Below, piece after piece: positions 1 through 5,213 of a stretch of 8,552 nt of DNA. The DNA is from an uncultured Bacilli bacterium (GTDB taxonomy: Bacteria > Bacillota_I > Bacilli_A > RF39 > UBA660), in NCBI GenBank assembly GCA_949280095.1, contig CASDHD010000050.1:1-8552 (forward strand), in the 5' to 3' direction. The notes beneath the pieces were generated by a model. The model was not told where the DNA came from and did not search any database. It saw only the letters and a program-made list of their open reading frames with translations. The translations under genes and the position numbers were made by a program. Every line of letters starts with the position of its first letter. The stretch's first letter is position 1.

Positions 1-189
1 TGCAGGTCTATGTTCCATATCTTTTGCTGATATTCCTGCATCCTCATAGATTTTAAATACTTCATATCCTTTAAAAGAACATAATTGTAATAGTTTTTCC
101 TTTTGTTCTCCTAAAGAAAATCCTTCTCGTGCCTGATCTTCTGTTGAAACACGAATATAAACTGCTGCGACTTTCCTTTCATTATCCAT
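1..189 (-). CDS. Large serine recombinase (resolvase/invertase family), N-terminal fragment cut by the left edge
   Basis: The 63 visible codons encode the start of a serine site-specific recombinase, an enzyme that cuts and rejoins DNA through a covalent phosphoserine link. The segment VAAVYIRVSTEDQ (residues 7-19) is the family's first strand with the catalytic serine (Ser15). It is followed by REGFSLGEQKEKL, then GYEVFKIYEDAGISAKD and HRP, the usual order in the resolvase domain of large recombinases of phages and integrative elements. The rest of the catalytic domain and the DNA-binding part lie beyond position 1, so full length and intactness are unknown. I chose the ATG at 187-189 because AAAGGA then sits about 10 bases upstream; an in-frame ATG at 196-198 is almost touching that site. 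Family assignment is firm. A role in moving an element is inferred. Confidence 0.93.
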   Translation of the reverse strand, partial: MDNERKVAAVYIRVSTEDQAREGFSLGEQKEKLLQLCSFKGYEVFKIYEDAGISAKDMEHRPA

Positions 190-231
190 AGTTATCATTT
201 CCTTTCTCTTTTTGGAATAGTGAAAGGCACC

Positions 232-260
232 AAAAAAGGTGTCACATAACAAGGACACCT
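232..260 (-). terminator. Rho-independent terminator between the small gene and the recombinase
   Basis: Read on the minus strand, a perfect 7-bp stem AGGTGTC/GACACCT (260-254 and 243-237) with a 10-base loop is followed directly by a run of T (to 232). It lies downstream of the 90-residue gene and upstream of the recombinase start, so it should separate the two transcripts or act as a leader attenuator for the recombinase. Confidence 0.7.
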
Positions 261-269
261 ATATATAAA

Positions 270-305
270 TATATTGATTTTTACACGACAAAATAAATCA
301 ATATA
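270..305. repeat. Perfect 11-bp inverted repeat, candidate operator
   Basis: TATATTGATTT (270-280) and AAATCAATATA (295-305) form a perfect palindrome around 14 bases. No T-run follows it on either strand, so it does not look like a terminator. It lies between the small gene and the recombinase. On the minus strand a weak promoter-like pair (TTGTCG, 17 bases, TTATAT) overlaps it. The half-site ATTGATTT recurs in the palindrome upstream of the small gene at 638-663. A protein-binding site is an inference. Confidence 0.4.
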
Positions 306-328
306 GTGGGAGTATATAAACTCTCCAA

Positions 329-601
329 TTAATGCCTTGCTATGTACTCTGATAATTCAGACAATGGAATTTTATTCTTTAAATTCCCTATGTAAAAATG
401 TTTCTCTTGATTGAAGAATAAGTATAACTTATTATCAATAATTACTTTGTGTGGCTCCACATATGCGATATTCGTGTGTTCCACAATTCGTAAGTAACCT
501 TCTATGATTTCATAGGAGAGGTTATTAAATTTGCAAGACCATTTAATTTGTCTCTTGAGTTCATCACTCATATTGATTTTCTTTTTTACGATACTAATCA
601 T
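329..601 (-). CDS. Hypothetical 90-residue protein
   Basis: I do not recognise the family. The product is a small soluble protein with no signal peptide or membrane segment. The N-terminus is basic (KKK at residues 6-8) and probably helical. A central and C-terminal part rich in Tyr, Phe and Ile (KVIIDNKLYLFFNQ, KHFYIGNLKNKI) would fit alternating beta strands. The ATG at 599-601 is supported by AAAGGTG nine bases upstream, and an upstream TATAAT lies inside the palindrome at 638-663. It sits between the recombinase and tRNA-Gly in the recombinase's orientation, so it may be an accessory gene of the same element. A regulatory role is possible, given the palindromes on both sides, but no helix-turn-helix can be shown by eye. 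Confidence 0.72.
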   Translation of the reverse strand: MISIVKKKINMSDELKRQIKWSCKFNNLSYEIIEGYLRIVEHTNIAYVEPHKVIIDNKLYLFFNQEKHFYIGNLKNKIPLSELSEYIARH

Positions 602-631
602 ACCACATCACACCTTTCTTTGCAATAACGC

Positions 632-663
632 ACAAAAAAATCAATTATATTTCAAATTGATTT
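632..663 (-). promoter_or_regulatory. 9-bp palindrome: tRNA terminator and/or operator over the small gene's -10
   Basis: AAATCAATT (638-646) and AATTGATTT (655-663) are perfect inverted repeats with an 8-base loop. On the minus strand the second arm runs into a T-tract (to about 634), about 40 bases after the tRNA 3' end, so it could terminate the tRNA transcript. The same stretch contains a minus-strand TATAAT (650-645) suitable as the -10 of the 90-residue gene, so the palindrome could equally be an operator. The sequence does not decide between these, and both may hold. Confidence 0.5.
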
Positions 664-700
664 AATCATTAACGTCACTTGGTGCGACGATTTTACCTTT

Positions 701-775
701 TGGAGCAAGTGAGCGGGATCGAACCGCCATCTCAACCTTGGCAAGGTCGTATACTAACCATTGTACTACACCTGC
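701..775 (-). tRNA. tRNA-Gly (anticodon GCC)
   Basis: The minus strand folds as a complete tRNA. The acceptor stem is GCAGGTG paired with CACTTGC, including one G-T wobble. The anticodon stem-loop is ACCTTGCCAAGGT, giving anticodon GCC. The T-arm has the GGTTCGATCC signature. The discriminator base is T, as usual in bacterial glycine tRNAs, and the 3' CCA is encoded (703-701). It reads GGC and GGT codons. Its 3' end points toward the serine recombinase. A strong promoter ends eight bases before the mature 5' end, so the gene appears to be transcribed alone. Confidence 0.96.
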
Positions 776-783
776 GTGTCTAA

Positions 784-812
784 ATCATAGCAAAAGATGA
801 AAAAAAATGCAA
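784..812 (-). promoter_or_regulatory. Promoter of tRNA-Gly
   Basis: On the minus strand, TTGCAT (812-807) and TATGAT (789-784) are separated by exactly 17 bases, with an intervening T-run. The predicted start, near 777, is almost at the mature tRNA end (775), as is common for single tRNA genes. The promoter is divergent from that of the gene at 889. Confidence 0.75.
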
Positions 813-819
813 TCACTAA

Positions 820-848
820 TTTAAAAAAAAACAATTTAATGTTATAAT
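820..848 (+). promoter_or_regulatory. Promoter of the membrane-anchored protein gene
   Basis: A perfect -10 hexamer TATAAT lies at 843-848. Seventeen bases upstream, TTTAAA (820-825) is a modest -35. The start at 889 would have a leader of about 35 bases. The ribosome binding site there is weak, with only an AAAGAATGTG-like stretch before the ATG. Confidence 0.55.
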
Positions 849-888
849 ATTTAAACATAGAGAAAATAAAAGAAAAGAATGTGATCAA

Positions 889-1533
889 ATGAAATCAAAA
901 AATAAAAAAAAGAAAATAATCATTATTATTGTAATTTTGCTAGTTATAGCAATAGTGGGAGGCGTCTTTTTCTATCGCTATATGAAAAATAAAAATACAA
1001 ATATAGAAACGAAGACTGTAGAAGTATTAGATACTATAAAAGACTACGATTATCATCTAGAAGATAGAGATACCGAACTATACAAAGAAACATTTTTACA
1101 ATTAAAAGATTTACTCGAAAAAACAGAAACTATTGATTACCAAAAATATGCTGAATATGTGGCAATTCTATTTTTAGTGGATTTATACACAATTGATAAC
1201 AAAATAAACAAATATGATGTTGGATCTCTAGATTTTATCTATTCAGAAGAAAAAGAAAAATTTCAAAATAAAGTAATGGACAGTATGTATAAAATGGTTA
1301 TAGACAATTCATCGAATACTAGAAGTCAAGAATTACCTATTGTAAAAAAAGTAAATATTACAAAAACAGAGAATACAAAATATCAAAAAGGTGAAAATAC
1401 ACTCGAAGGATATTTAATCAAAGCCACTATCGACTACGAAAAAAATCTAGGCTATGATGAGGAAGCAACTCTTACCATTGTAAGAGAAGAAAACAAACTT
1501 TATGTTGTCAATATTACAACAAGCGAAAGTTAA
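889..1533 (+). CDS. Membrane-anchored extracytoplasmic protein of unknown function
   Basis: The 214-residue product begins with a lysine-rich tail (residues 1-9) and one strongly hydrophobic helix (about 10-30, Ile/Val-rich, ending GGVFFYRYM). It is therefore probably anchored once in the membrane with the rest outside. Residues 45-140 are charged and look helical. Residues 148-210 alternate like beta strands, ending in a YLIKATIDY / ATLTIV / LYVVNI pattern. No catalytic motif, lipobox or sorting signal is seen, and I do not recognise the family. The ATG is the first in frame and gives a sensible positive-inside topology. It has its own promoter and terminator, so it is probably monocistronic. 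The next gene also encodes an exported protein, but nothing proves a shared role. Confidence 0.8.
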   Translation: MKSKNKKKKIIIIIVILLVIAIVGGVFFYRYMKNKNTNIETKTVEVLDTIKDYDYHLEDRDTELYKETFLQLKDLLEKTETIDYQKYAEYVAILFLVDLYTIDNKINKYDVGSLDFIYSEEKEKFQNKVMDSMYKMVIDNSSNTRSQELPIVKKVNITKTENTKYQKGENTLEGYLIKATIDYEKNLGYDEEATLTIVREENKLYVVNITTSES

Positions 1534-1556
1534 AAAAGATTGTATAATCTTTTTTT
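1532..1556 (+). terminator. Terminator after the membrane-anchored protein gene
   Basis: AAAAAAGATT (1532-1541) pairs with AATCTTTTTT (1546-1555) around the 4-base loop GTAT, and the second arm continues as a T-run. The hairpin overlaps the stop codon (1531-1533). The symmetric A-run and T-run would let it work in both directions. Confidence 0.75.
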
Positions 1557-1568
1557 CTTTAGTATAAT
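1540..1568 (+). promoter_or_regulatory. Promoter of the SipW-type protein gene, nested in the preceding terminator
   Basis: TATAAT at 1563-1568 is a consensus -10. Seventeen bases upstream, TTGTAT (1540-1545) is the best -35, although only its first three bases match consensus. That hexamer covers the last stem bases and the loop of the upstream terminator, so the two elements share DNA. Confidence 0.55.
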
Positions 1569-1593
1569 AAAAAAGAAGAATAGGTGATACTTT

Positions 1594-2235
1594 ATGGATG
1601 AAAAAAAAGCAAATAAAAAGCAACTTATAAAAGTAGTTGTATTAGTAGTAGCTTTGATTGTTTTAGCCTTTAGTGGTACATATGCCTACTTTGTAAATAG
1701 TGCTTCTCAAGATCCAACTGTAACAAGTGCAAAATCAGGAGTATTTAAAATTGAAAGTAGCCTTGAAAATACAAGTGCAATTAGAAATCCAAAATTAGTT
1801 TTGATTAGTGAAGATCAAAAAGATACAAAAGCTGATAAATTGACATTCACAGTAACAAGTACAAGCGAATCAACTGTAGATGGAACTTTTAATCTTTATA
1901 TGCAAGATATTCAATTAACTAAAAACTTATATACAAAATATTTAAAATGGGAGCTTTTAAATGAAGAAGGTTCAATAATTGCAGAGGGAGATTTCGAAAA
2001 TGCGATTCGTGTAGGAGAGGCAGTAGAAGGAGAAGCTAAAAACGTTATTACAGATGTTGAACAAATGTCACTAAATAATACAGGAATTGAAATACCTAAA
2101 AACAAAACAAAAACTTATACATTTAGAATGTATTTATTAAATGATGCAAATAAAAATCAAATTGATTTAACAGAAGGAAGTTTTAGTGGAAGGCTTTATT
2201 TAGAAGCTGCACCTGTTTCAAATTTAAATCCATAA
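1594..2235 (+). CDS. TasA/camelysin-like exported protein with SipW-type signal
   Basis: The 213-residue product starts with a basic tail (MDEKKANKKQ) and a hydrophobic stretch (about 12-27), leading into SGTYAYF (27-33). This G-T-x-A-x-F pattern is typical of exported proteins cut by the signal peptidase SipW, such as the biofilm fibre protein TasA and camelysin. By analogy, cleavage would follow Ala31. The mature part is rich in Thr, Ser, Asn and beta-prone stretches (KLTFTVTST, GTFNLYMQDIQL, KTYTFRMYLL, GRLYLEA), which fits a single beta-sandwich. It has no Cys and no LPxTG motif. The ATG has AGGTG seven bases upstream. The gene has its own promoter and terminator. No SipW peptidase gene is in the window. 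A structural surface or matrix role is inferred from the signal type and composition; TasA homology in the mature part is not shown. Confidence 0.78.
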   Translation: MDEKKANKKQLIKVVVLVVALIVLAFSGTYAYFVNSASQDPTVTSAKSGVFKIESSLENTSAIRNPKLVLISEDQKDTKADKLTFTVTSTSESTVDGTFNLYMQDIQLTKNLYTKYLKWELLNEEGSIIAEGDFENAIRVGEAVEGEAKNVITDVEQMSLNNTGIEIPKNKTKTYTFRMYLLNDANKNQIDLTEGSFSGRLYLEAAPVSNLNP

Positions 2236-2238
2236 CCC

Positions 2239-2266
2239 AAAGTACAGAAATGTACTTTTTATTTTT
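2239..2266 (+). terminator. Terminator after the SipW-type protein gene
   Basis: A perfect 8-bp stem AAAGTACA/TGTACTTT (2239-2246 and 2251-2258) is closed by a GAAA tetraloop and followed by TTATTTTT. It sits three bases after the stop codon. Confidence 0.85.
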
Positions 2267-2274
2267 GAAAAACA

Positions 2275-2283
2275 TGCTATAAT
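2275..2283 (+). promoter_or_regulatory. Extended -10 promoter of the ZIP-patatin operon
   Basis: TGCTATAAT is a perfect extended -10 element (TGnTATAAT). No convincing -35 lies 17 bases upstream, where the preceding terminator's T-run is found. An extended -10 can compensate for that. The leader before the ATG at 2308 would be about 18 bases. Confidence 0.6.
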
Positions 2284-2307
2284 ATAGAAAAAATAAAGGT
2301 GATAAAC

Positions 2308-3075
2308 ATGGAATGGAAAGCATTATTATTAACATTACTAGTTGGCATTTTCTTTTTAATTGGAATTTATATTCCTAAATTTTTCAAAAAGAAAGATAAA
2401 TTCATTTTATTCACAACAAGTTTAGCCTTTATCGTGATGATTTTTATTGTCTTCTGTGATTTGCTTCCCGAAATAAACGAAACTTTAGAACCATTTTCCA
2501 ATATTTATCATCTTCCACTTGCTTTGGTTTTTATTCTATTTGGATTTTTCCTTCTAAAAATACTTGATTTATTTGTCCCAGAACACACACATCATCATCA
2601 TGAACATAACGATAATCAAAAAGAACACAATAATCATCTATTTCACATTGGACTTATTACTGCTATTTCCTTAATTATTCACAACATGTTAGAAGGAATT
2701 TCCATTTATGTAACAGGTCTTAATGACTGGAAGATGGGACTCATGATGGCATTATCGGTGAGTTGCCATAACCTTCCTTTAGGAGCTCAAATCTCTGTTA
2801 ATTTAGAGGCGACCAAAGAAAAAAAAGGATTTAAAATTTTAATTTTAGCACTACTTGTTTTTTCAAGTTTTTTAGGAGCATTTATTCTTTACACAACACA
2901 AAAAGAATTAACACATTTAATAGAAGGCATCTTGCTTTCTATAACAGTTGGAATGCTTCTTTATATTAGCATTTTAGAGTTATTGCCAGAAATCAAAGCA
3001 AACAAAAGTCATAAAGAAATAAAACTAGGTTTTCTTGTAGGTACATTACTTGCTTTAGTTCTCATAATGTTATAA
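2308..3075 (+). CDS. ZIP-family metal transporter
   Basis: The 255-residue integral membrane protein resembles ZIP (ZRT/IRT-like) carriers, which bring divalent metals such as Zn, Fe or Mn into the cytoplasm. About eight hydrophobic helices are visible. A His-rich cytoplasmic loop (HTHHHHEH, residues 93-100, and more His to 113) sits between helices 3 and 4. The metal-site motif of helix 4 is HNMLEG (125-130). Helix 5 carries CHNLPLG (153-159). DLLPE (51-55) and ELLPE (224-228) occur in helices 2 and 7. In helix 5 the usual metal-binding Glu of HNxPEG is replaced by Leu158, so one ligand is missing. The start is the ATG at 2308, with AAAGGTGAT about seven bases upstream; an in-frame GTG at 2299 lies inside that site. 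The patatin-like gene follows after 16 bases, so the two are probably cotranscribed. Substrate is not determined. Confidence 0.87.
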   Translation: MEWKALLLTLLVGIFFLIGIYIPKFFKKKDKFILFTTSLAFIVMIFIVFCDLLPEINETLEPFSNIYHLPLALVFILFGFFLLKILDLFVPEHTHHHHEHNDNQKEHNNHLFHIGLITAISLIIHNMLEGISIYVTGLNDWKMGLMMALSVSCHNLPLGAQISVNLEATKEKKGFKILILALLVFSSFLGAFILYTTQKELTHLIEGILLSITVGMLLYISILELLPEIKANKSHKEIKLGFLVGTLLALVLIML

Positions 3076-3091
3076 AGAAAGAAGGAATTAC

Positions 3092-4141
3092 ATGATAGGA
3101 CTTGCATTACAAGGTGGAGGTGCAAGAGGTGCCTACCAAATAGGTGCATATTACGCTTTTAAAAAACAACATATTTCTTTTGATGGGGTATGTGGAACCA
3201 GTATAGGAGCTTTCAATGGAGCTTTAATCGTTTGTGGCAAAGAAAAAGAACTTTTAAATTTTTGGGTAAACGTCTCAATGGGTGAAGTTCTAGACTTTGA
3301 TCCAGAATTCATTCAAAAGAAAATCAAACACGAATATGATTTTTCATTTCTTAAATCTGGAATAAAAAATCTATTTCGTATCATTAAATCCCATGGCGTA
3401 AAAACAGAAGGTTTAGAAAATATCTTAGAAGAATATCTTGATGATGAAGCTCTTTTAAAAAGCAACATGGATTTTGGGATCTGTACTATCCGTTTAAAAA
3501 ATTTAAAACCTTGTTATATTTTTAAAGAAGAGATGGCCAAAGATAAAGTAAAGGATTATATACTAGCAAGCTGCTATCTTCCAATTTTTAAAAGACAAAA
3601 AAAGGTTGATGACCATTACTACCTAGATGGGGGCTTTTATGATAATACACCTATTAATATGCTCATTGATAAAGGATATAAAAAAATTTATGTTGTAGAA
3701 TTAAATCCCTTATTAAATATTAATCGAAAACCCAAAAAAGAAGTAGAAATTATAAAAATAACACCCAAAAGAAGTCTAGGGGGAATTATTAACTACGATA
3801 AAGAAAATATTATAGAAAATATTAAAATGGGGTACTATGATACATTACGTGTTTTAAAAAAATTAGATGGTTTTCTATATTGCTTCAAAAATAGACCTGA
3901 ATTTTTCTACAACTTTTTAGCTAGAAAAGTGAATAAAAAACTTTTAAAACGAGTTAAGGGTTTCTTAAGAGCAAAAAATACAAAAGAGGCAACTTTAAAA
4001 TCAATGGAATATATAATGAAAAGAGAAGAAATTGATTTTTATCAAATCTATAAACCTTATAAAATGTTAAAAAAATTAAAAAAACAACAAAAAAACAAAC
4101 ATTTTATATATGAATTTTTACAACAGTTAAAATTTCTATAA
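3092..4141 (+). CDS. Patatin-like phospholipase
   Basis: The 349-residue protein belongs to the patatin/RssA-like family of Ser-Asp hydrolases that release fatty acids from lipids. The oxyanion-hole loop is GGGARG (8-13). The nucleophile elbow GTSIG (35-39) places the catalytic Ser at 37. The second catalytic residue is Asp179 in LDGG (178-181), followed by DNTP. Spacing and order are normal and the catalytic dyad is intact. There is no signal peptide, so it should act in the cytoplasm or at the inner membrane face. The last 70 residues are very rich in Lys (for example KKLLKRVKGFLRAK, KMLKKLKKQQK) and may bind acidic lipids. The ATG has AAGAAGGAA upstream and the gene follows the ZIP gene by 16 bases. 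The physiological lipid is unknown. No clear terminator is seen after the stop. Confidence 0.92.
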   Translation: MIGLALQGGGARGAYQIGAYYAFKKQHISFDGVCGTSIGAFNGALIVCGKEKELLNFWVNVSMGEVLDFDPEFIQKKIKHEYDFSFLKSGIKNLFRIIKSHGVKTEGLENILEEYLDDEALLKSNMDFGICTIRLKNLKPCYIFKEEMAKDKVKDYILASCYLPIFKRQKKVDDHYYLDGGFYDNTPINMLIDKGYKKIYVVELNPLLNINRKPKKEVEIIKITPKRSLGGIINYDKENIIENIKMGYYDTLRVLKKLDGFLYCFKNRPEFFYNFLARKVNKKLLKRVKGFLRAKNTKEATLKSMEYIMKREEIDFYQIYKPYKMLKKLKKQQKNKHFIYEFLQQLKFL

Positions 4142-4187
4142 AAAGGAAAAAAAGAATAACCAGAAAAATGATTTCCAACGCCCAAAA

Positions 4188-4216
4188 TTTACAACAAAAC
4201 TAATCTGTGTTATCAT
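4188..4216 (+). promoter_or_regulatory. Promoter of the YebC/TACO1-family gene
   Basis: TTTACA (4188-4193) and TATCAT (4211-4216) are separated by 17 bases, each differing from consensus at one position. The leader to the ATG at 4239 is about 16 bases and contains GTGAGGG as the ribosome binding site. The 97 bases between the patatin gene and this gene hold this promoter and no visible terminator, so read-through from upstream is possible. Confidence 0.72.
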
Positions 4217-4238
4217 AGTAGAAAAGTGAGGGATAAAT

Positions 4239-4958
4239 ATGGGAAGATTTCCAAATATAGCAGCAAGTAAAGCAAAAACTGGAGCCCAAAAAGCGAAGGT
4301 ATATTCAAGTTTTGCTAAAGAAATTTATCAAACAGCCAAAAATGGTGGTTTTGATCCAAACGGTAACTTAAACCTAAGAAGACTAATTGAAAAAGCAAAA
4401 AAAGAACAAGTACCAAGCGATGTTATCAATCGTGCGATTGAAAAAGCAAAAGGCTCTGGCGCAGAAGATTATCAAACGATTCTTTATGAAGGATTTGGGC
4501 CAGGTGCTTCTACTTTAATTATTAAAACTATGACAGATAACGTTAATCGTACAGTAGCAGAAGTACGTGCAGCTTTCAATAAAGTGCACAAAAGCCTTGG
4601 CGTATCCAATTCGGTTTCCTATAATTATGACTACTTAACGTTAGTAAGTTTTAAATGTAAGAATGAAGAAGAGATATTTAATAATTTACTGGAACAAGGA
4701 ATAGACATTATCGACTTTGAAACAGAAGAAGAAAATCTTACTATTTCAGTAAATCCAAGCAACCAACATAAACTAAAAGACGCTTTAGAAAACTTAATAC
4801 CTAATATCGATTATTTAGTTGATGAAACCGGATATTATGCTAAAGATAAAATAACATTACAAGGAGAAGAATTAGAAGATTTTCAAAAACTAATACGTAT
4901 TTTAGAAGATGTAGAAGACGTTACTCATATTTACCATAATGTTCATATAGAAGAATAA
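4239..4958 (+). CDS. yebC: YebC/TACO1 family protein
   Basis: The 239-residue protein matches the YebC family in length and motif order. An N-terminal helical domain has NIAASKAK (6-13) in place of the common NIKxxKA, with FAKEIYQTAKNGG (25-37) and VPSDVINRAIEKAKG (58-72). Then come YEGFGPGA (83-90) and DNVNRT (100-105), the family hallmarks. Members were first annotated as transcription regulators (PmpR, YebC). Bacterial and mitochondrial TACO1-type members are now linked to translation of difficult, proline-rich nascent chains. Sequence alone does not decide which applies here. After the hallmarks the usual GG-x-LG-x-x-GSV stretch is altered (KSLGVSNSVSYNYDY, 118-132), and the C-terminus is acidic. 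The start is supported by GTGAGGG six bases upstream. The gene has its own promoter and probably a separate transcript. Cytoplasmic. Confidence 0.92.
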   Translation: MGRFPNIAASKAKTGAQKAKVYSSFAKEIYQTAKNGGFDPNGNLNLRRLIEKAKKEQVPSDVINRAIEKAKGSGAEDYQTILYEGFGPGASTLIIKTMTDNVNRTVAEVRAAFNKVHKSLGVSNSVSYNYDYLTLVSFKCKNEEEIFNNLLEQGIDIIDFETEEENLTISVNPSNQHKLKDALENLIPNIDYLVDETGYYAKDKITLQGEELEDFQKLIRILEDVEDVTHIYHNVHIEE

Positions 4959-4997
4959 GCTTTAAAACGTTTTTTCTTTTTTTGGGTTTTAACAAGC
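4959..4997 (+). terminator. Possible terminator hairpin after the YebC-family gene
   Basis: GCTTTAAAAC (4959-4968) can pair with GTTTTA (4986-4991) and, past a two-base bulge, AAGC (4994-4997). The long T-tracts (4970-4975 and 4977-4983) lie in the loop rather than after the stem, so this is not a standard terminator. It begins right after the stop codon. Confidence 0.35.
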
Positions 4998-5017
4998 ATT
5001 CTATTTTTATTAAAACA

Positions 5018-5120
5018 TATGATATAAATAGAGCAAACAAGAAAATAAATTGTCAAATATAAGTCAAATTTTTTCTGAAAATTAGACAAGGTCAAAATTT
5101 TATTCTATGATAAAAATAGA
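5018..5120 (+). repeat. 15-bp direct repeat and three GTCAAA heptamers upstream of the giant gene
   Basis: TATGATATAAATAGA (5018-5032) recurs as TATGATAAAAATAGA (5106-5120) with one mismatch, 88 bases apart. Between them GTCAAAT occurs at 5052-5058 and 5063-5069, exactly 11 bases apart (one helical turn), and GTCAAAA at 5091-5097. The second 15-mer includes the -10 of the first promoter. Regulator binding is an inference. In such AT-rich DNA, short repeats can arise by chance. Confidence 0.4.
5083..5111 (+). promoter_or_regulatory. Distal promoter of the giant surface protein gene
   Basis: TAGACA (5083-5088) and TATGAT (5106-5111) are spaced by 17 bases, each one base from consensus. Transcription would start near 5118, giving a leader of about 95 bases. 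The GTCAAAT pair lies just upstream of its -35, a common place for an activator. Confidence 0.55.
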
Positions 5121-5157
5121 AAAGGTCATTAAGGAAAAAAATGGAAAAACGCCTATC

Positions 5158-5186
5158 TTGAAAAGTCAAGGGAATTATACTATGAT
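5158..5186 (+). promoter_or_regulatory. Proximal promoter of the giant surface protein gene
   Basis: TTGAAA (5158-5163) and TATGAT (5181-5186) are spaced by 17 bases. The predicted start, near 5193, is about 20 bases before the GTG codon and just before the AGGAG site, which is a typical compact leader. Confidence 0.7.
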
Positions 5187-5213
5187 ATTCGCCAAGAAAA
5201 AGGAGTGATTTTT

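Noticed and set aside
190..198. ATG at 196-198 as start of the recombinase.
   Set aside because: The AAGGA site is only about one base away, while spacing fits the ATG at 187-189. The difference is three residues, so this is a preference, not proof.
701..728. A second copy of the tRNA-Gly 3' end as an attachment-site duplication.
   Set aside because: I found no other copy of this stretch in the window; it could only lie beyond the left edge.
1911..2105. Minus-strand open frame of 64 codons.
   Set aside because: It lies wholly inside the SipW-type gene on the other strand, has no ribosome binding site of note and no recognisable domain.
2299..2307. An in-frame GTG at 2299 would extend the ZIP protein by three residues.
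   Set aside because: That GTG is part of the ribosome binding site AAAGGTGAT for the ATG at 2308, so the shorter form is preferred.
4142..4187. A terminator for the ZIP-patatin operon.
   Set aside because: The purine-rich stretch after the patatin stop has no stem of useful length and no T-run.
5205..5213. An in-frame GTG at 5205 could start the giant surface protein.
   Set aside because: It overlaps the AGGAG site that is ideally spaced for the GTG at 5214.
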